Source of the DNA: Vandiemenella viatica
Taxonomy: Eukaryota > Arthropoda > Insecta > Orthoptera > Morabidae
Reading direction: 5' to 3'
Assembly (NCBI GenBank): GCA_031002005.1
Contig: JARYHS010008074.1
Span: forward strand, 267,655,930 to 267,719,929
DNA: 64,000 nucleotides
The position numbers and the translations under genes are program-made. Positions 58,852 to 64,000 of this stretch are shown here, piece by piece (the stretch's first letter is position 1; each line of letters begins with the position of its first letter). Below the pieces are notes generated by a model. It searched no databases, was not told the origin of the DNA, and was given only the letters and a program-made list of their open reading frames with translations.

Positions 58852-59395
58852 CCACCCCCTCTTCCTTGAAAAAGATTTTCTCTTCTTGAAAACCATTTCT
58901 ATTTCCTATAACATGGTTCAGTAAAGCCTGCAACCTCAGCCGACATGTGGTCCACAAGTACCAATCTCCAATTTCAATAATATAGTACACTTAGTATTAC
59001 CCCTAAATAAATTGTAAGAATTTAATTTTGGATATCATGGTACATTGTATGCCTTGCTGGCAAATTACTTACAAACTTCCTATTCCAATTTCACTATTTT
59101 AATCTTTATTATTTTAAATTCTTAGAGTGCAATATAACCAGCTAAATTTTGCACAGTTTAATTCTAATTCCTTTAGTGTTACTCCCTTCATAATTTATTC
59201 TATTCCCTGATGCCTTGCCTAAAAAGTGAAATATTTCCTCTGCTAATGTTTAGTAATGCTTGACTCTTCCCTTCCATATAATAAACCATAATTCTGCTAC
59301 CTTTATCCATCCAAATCTCATCACCAATATATGCCTTAAGCACCCCAAGCACTCTCTTCACCCATGTCCCAGTGACTACCTATAAAGGTCCTACA

Positions 59396-62300
59396 TCTAT
59401 ATCTATATAAATGAGAAAGTTTGGATGTACTTCTGCAATCAATCACGCCTTAATAACTCAACATATTTAAATGAAATTTGGCATGAAGTCAGTTAATTGT
59501 GTGCGAAGTGACAGAGGATAGATGTTATCCACAAAACGCATAGTTCTTTAGAAATTGTCATTAATATCAATTCGCAAACAACATAGAGTTTCCTACTTCG
59601 AAGACAGCCGTGCAATGTTTGCTCTTTGCTTGTTACATCAATCGCAAACACTACTTTTCAGAAATAAAAGCAAAAACCTTCTTACATATGCAAGTTTGTG
59701 TTTAGTTTAAAAGCCATAAAACCGGTTCACTTGACAAATAATAGTTTTGAAGCAGGAAATATAAATCTGTACTTAACCATAACATAAACAAAAAAATTGT
59801 TGTTAAGTTCACAAAGAGATGTTTTCATTTGTGTACATAATATAGTATGATATCTCAAATATTACACCATAATTTCGTTCGTAATGTATGGTCATAATAA
59901 GTGTGAGAAATCAGACCTTGGAAAAAATAAAAAATAAAAAAAATAATAAAAAAAAAACAACGTAAAATGCTATGAGTATACCAGTACGAAAGTCAGTTTA
60001 CTAAAAGTGCAAAATGCCAGTGCCCGAAATGTCATATTTATAAAAATATAACCAGATTCCATTCTATCTCAGTTTAATTTATTACCTGGATGTCTTCGTT
60101 TTTGCTACTACACAGTCTCTGTAATATTACAAATTATTAACTAACCCTTTTTCATTTTTTTGTTTTTTGTATAAATCAGTACAAATAGTAGACTATGATT
60201 CACGAAACAGTGCTTTAGTTACTGTTCAATTTATACAAATATCAAATAAATCATTCATTTAAAACAAATGTATTCAATGGTCTAATGTAGAAACTTATTA
60301 TTTCATGAAGCAATATTGGAAGTCGTTTAGAAGATGATACACCTCATTTACACGGAGCTTATGAAAGCTGCTTATTTATTACTAATAATCACTAAATTCC
60401 TTCTGCCTTATGCTGTAACAAAAACATTCTGGTCCAGGCAGCATTTCAACTTAACCACTATCTCTGCTAATATTGCCGATATAAAATCAAATGATAAGAA
60501 CACACCTCAATACATTAAATGCATTGGAACTGCATTTCGAGTAGTAACAGAATTTTCTAAATCAAGATTCCTAAATAGTTTAGCATAAATTACCGTCACA
60601 TTTAATTTCATTATACACCTTACTAAATCACGAGCAGTAACAGTCACTTTATCGCGATGTAAACTTGACCAGGAATATTAATGAAAGTTGTCTTAGAGTT
60701 GTAGAGAATTGTGGACTTTCTGTTGTACACTGTAAATTTTTTAATTACGTTACTGCAATAATTGTAATAATGGTGACAACATTGTTCATGCGGCTGAATG
60801 TTTCAGATGTATTCAGTATTTAATTTACTGCGTTTTTACGAGCTCCACATTTTCAGCGTCATTATTTGTGTTCATTTAGTATCGTGATCTGAAATAATAA
60901 GTCAAGTTTATTTCACCATTCATGACGTTACTAACATGCAATATAGTGAATGTATTAATGCGCGAGTGATAGAAGCTTTGATTTTCTAGCGGTGTTATTA
61001 GCAGAGTTTGTGACTTGGTTGAAATGTAGCCTGGGCCAGAATGAAACATTATTAGTTATTTCATGAGCACCATTTTAGTGATGTCATGTATTGCTTTATA
61101 ATGATATTGTATCAAAAGATGTATAATAAGCTTGGATGACTTAGCAGAACAGGTGTCATTGCCGAAGTAAATTTTTGAAATTTATGAATGTTTTATTCAG
61201 ATAGTGGAGTGTCAGACAAGCAGAGTGGTGATTTGCCGAAAGACAGAGGCAGCCTTAGCAATTTTTTCAGGTGGTGCAAGATCTCATTGTGGCGCCCCAA
61301 GTGTTCAGTCACTTATTCATGTTTAAGGTGTTCCTATAGAGAGACTGAAGATAATATACATTTTTTTGTAAATGTTTGTATGTTTTTAACTGTTTCATGT
61401 CAAAACGACTGAACAGCTTAGGATAGAATTTGAAATAACGTATTGGCAATCTACTTTTATCCTGATCGAAAAAGTAGTTCCCATGGGATTTAAATACGAA
61501 TACGTGTATGAATGCGTTATGTATTCCACTCGAGCAAAGCCGCTGGCAGACAGTCTTTATATATTAATAATAACTCAAAACTCAGAATAGTATAGGGTAG
61601 CAGCGAAATGAATGATAAACAACAACTGCAAAAATGAACACCATATGTTTGGAAAAGTTTATTTAAGCTACTAAGGCGTTCCCAAATCTCACAACATGTA
61701 TCCATCAAATTCACAAAGTTTTTAATTATTATTTTTTTTTTAAATAAGCAAATGAGGAAATAAAAACATAACTAAAAGACCTAGATTGCCATCTTACTCG
61801 CTTTGTCCTCGGGCAATATTATTTTCTATAAGTGAAATCACAAGATCTGACAGTCTATCTAGAGTCTGCGTTTACCATAAATAAGTTCTGATAAGTTTTA
61901 ATTTACTGAAACTTATTTCTCCCTTAACGACAGTTACAGGTGTGGTTGGAAAAATTCGAAGTGCTATCCGCACATTCGGAAACATATCCTGCCAACCATT
62001 TTGTTTCATAAGTTGAACTTTTATTAGTTCTGCTGATTCAAGCCCCATCAACAATAGTTTCAGTTAGAAAGCTCCTCAATCAATTCACAACCGGATATGT
62101 CACATTTTTCTCAATCAATTAAACTTATTTCTAAATGTGCGCAGAATTTGACTTTTCGGAAATTGTTTCGATAATGTGTAAGAACGAAACTGTATCATTA
62201 AATCTGGATAGTTTTATGAGTTGAGTGACCAGCGCTTTCTCAATTGTATCGATCATCTGCCAAAACATGTTCATTGTAAACAGTTCTTATGGATCCAGTT

Positions 62301-63547
62301 GCTATTTCAACTACGGCCGCATACTAAAAAAAATCTTTGGTTTCTTTGGTATCTTATTGTCTCGATAATTAGAATACATCTCACCCTTAGAAGCAATTTC
62401 TCTAGCTGTTATCAGAGCAGACGAATAACCCTGGTATTCTTTCTCAAATTCCGAGCTGTTTTCCAGCAATTGTGAAGCGTTTCGTAAATCCTCTTTCAGG
62501 CTGCATAGCCTTGCTTAGAATATTTACTTGAAACTATGAACTTGAATTGATCCATGATCTGACTCAGGGACAAGGCCTCTGTTGGAATAATTCGTTTCCA
62601 GAAGGGCGTCGCGAACTGAAGAGTAGTGATAACGAACTACAGCAAAGCTAGAAACTCAATTCTCAGAACAGGTTTTTTTAGAGATAGTCCTTTTAAGTGC
62701 TTGGATACCACTTTCCATTTCATTATTGATCAACGGAATAGAATAGATGTTTTTAAAAGAAATCTGGACAAAAAAGGCGATTTAAGTGATGTTTTGGCGG
62801 CACCTGCTATTACCAAAATCAATGATAGCTATGTAGATTATAAAATCCTCGTAGATATTGGTTCAGAATTCTGCTTTGGACCCCTTTGTTTCTTCCTGTT
62901 ATACTGGATCTGTTGTCATATCTTTGGCCTCGACAATCATTCATACCAAAATCGAACTTTTGAAAAATATCCTCGATACACAGGCCAGTGAGTCCAGCTC
63001 CAGAAGATTCACTTTCCGGTTTGTAAGCAACAAAACACTCACACTCTTGGGCTTCGTCTTCGTTAGTGTCAACAAAAACAAAGTTAAAGATAATTGTTCG
63101 ACGTGACTGACATCAGGAGTTCAAGTCAGTGTAATGGAAAAGTATTTAGATGACTTATCCACAGTCAAATTTTTATCACGAACTTCTTTCATTTTTAATG
63201 CGTTTGCTTTCTGTACTGTTTCCGAGACTGAAGTGAACAAAATTAGTAAGTGATGCTCACACGTTCAATTTTTTGCCTGATGGTCGATAGATAAAGCGTT
63301 TCTTATTATGTTTTTGGAGCCAAACACCATCAGTAAAAGCCTGCGGAATTACAAACTCAAAAGTTTTAATTACAATATGAAACAGTATGGCTATATATTA
63401 AAATAAAACAAACGATAAAAGATGATTAAGATCACCAAAGCAGCAATAAAGAAAGATTAAAAACACAATAGTGGTTATTAACACACGGATGTGAACAGGA
63501 AGACAATGACTAATATATTTTTATGTATTCTTATTTTTATTTTTGCA
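59396..63547 (+). mobile_element. Second copy of Helitron left part with hAT-2 insertion
   Basis: The Helitron start TCTATATCTATATAAATGAG is at 59396. CCGAAAGA at 61236-61243 precedes the hAT-2 left inverted repeat at 61244. hAT-2 minus-strand transposase relics (SFSKLKLIRTYL at about 61905-61870; the core to about 63250) match 41983-43370. The right ends lie outside the window. Confidence 0.82.
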
Positions 63548-64000
63548 CTAGCTGACCCGGCAATGCTTCACTATTGCTGGACTTGAGTAGGCACATAGAT
63601 TAAATGAAAAAATATTTACAATTAAATTTTAAACTGCTGTTTCATTCATTTTCAGTTGGAAAGGGTGAGAGGGGATGCGCTTTGGAAAACATATGCAGGC
63701 AGTATTTTTCTGTTTGTTTCATAGTATAAGTGTGCAAATTCCCATTGAAATCATATGAAATATGTGGTTTTGTCTAAATTACGGGGAGGAGGGGTGGGTT
63801 TTTTAATTTTTTTGACAGGAACCATTTTTGACATCCCCTTGACAATTCACCATAGCTTCGCCGTAATCGGACGAACGGTTTACGGGTTTGTTTAAATTAT
63901 GGGGTGTTATGGGGAAGAGGGGGTAATTAAGGTGGTAGAAAGAGATGAGAGGGATTGGGTTTTTGTGAAATTAATGTGTACAGTATTTTTCTATCTTTTT
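63548..64000 (-). mobile_element. Non-autonomous Helitron, second copy, 3' end only
   Basis: CTAG at 63548-63551 and the adjacent GCTGACCCGGC match 43662. The minisatellite-bearing body continues past the window end. Confidence 0.8.

Larger units (their letters stand above)
55426..64000 (+). repeat. Second copy of 35528-44110 (duplication or alternate haplotype)
   Basis: Collinear with 35528 to about 44110 throughout. The offset drifts from 19898 at the start to 19886 at the window end through many small indels. Larger differences: a 6-bp insertion near 60528, a ~7-bp insertion near 60980, a ~20-bp deletion near 60137, and two short deletions near 61040-61065. Substitutions are scattered at roughly one per hundred bases by eye. 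Entries within this copy are listed below. Confidence 0.95.

Noticed and set aside
1..64000. CRISPR arrays, bacterial operons, defence islands or rRNA genes
   Set aside because: No regular short repeats with unique spacers, no ribosomal sequence and no prokaryotic gene organisation; the content is eukaryotic transposable elements throughout.

Overview
The window looks like intergenic DNA from a large, repeat-rich arthropod nuclear genome, most likely an insect. The tRNA-derived SINEs share a body type common in Polyneoptera (orthopterans, cockroaches, stick insects), but I cannot name the species. I found no intact host gene. Nearly everything recognisable is a transposable element (TE) or TE debris, and most coding remnants carry stops and frameshifts.

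Layout. 1-1905: unassigned DNA with three SINE pieces. 1909-6223: LTR element A, whose termini are intact (4-bp target duplication CGCT, tRNA-Arg-type primer site) but which encodes only a decayed gag-like region and no pol. 6228-9223: unassigned DNA with one full SINE and a tRNA-like relic. 9224-17448: LTR element B, a decayed Ty3/gypsy-like element with gag, protease, RT, RNase H and integrase relics; its gag is related to that of A. 18709-28540: LTR element C on the minus strand, with ~2.33-kb, nearly identical LTRs, a 4-bp target duplication, a polypurine tract, and one unrecognised reading frame of about 550 codons (two probable frameshifts) instead of pol. 31165-32350: a degenerate ~185-bp satellite. 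32828-33441: a 614-bp hairpin with hammerhead-ribozyme-like cores. 33780-38591: Penelope-like (PLE) fragments around a hAT transposon (34633-37345).

39501-49212 is a three-level nest. A plus-strand Helitron relic carries a minus-strand hAT element (41356-47221, perfect 8-bp target duplication CCGAAAGA). That hAT element carries a minus-strand non-autonomous Helitron (43662-46116) built of ~146-bp subrepeats. 50975-51960 is a Tc1/mariner transposase relic and 54138-54425 a retroelement protease fragment that ends at the assembly gap.

54426-55425 is a gap of exactly 1000 N. Everything after it (55426-64000) is a second copy of 35528-~44110, starting in the middle of the hAT element. It carries small indels and substitutions. 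The layout fits an unpurged alternative haplotype better than a clean tandem duplication, but read depth is needed to decide.

No operons or host pathways are visible. The relationships here are between elements: A could have been mobilised by a B-like relative, and the non-autonomous Helitron by a RepHel Helitron of the kind left as a relic in the same nest.
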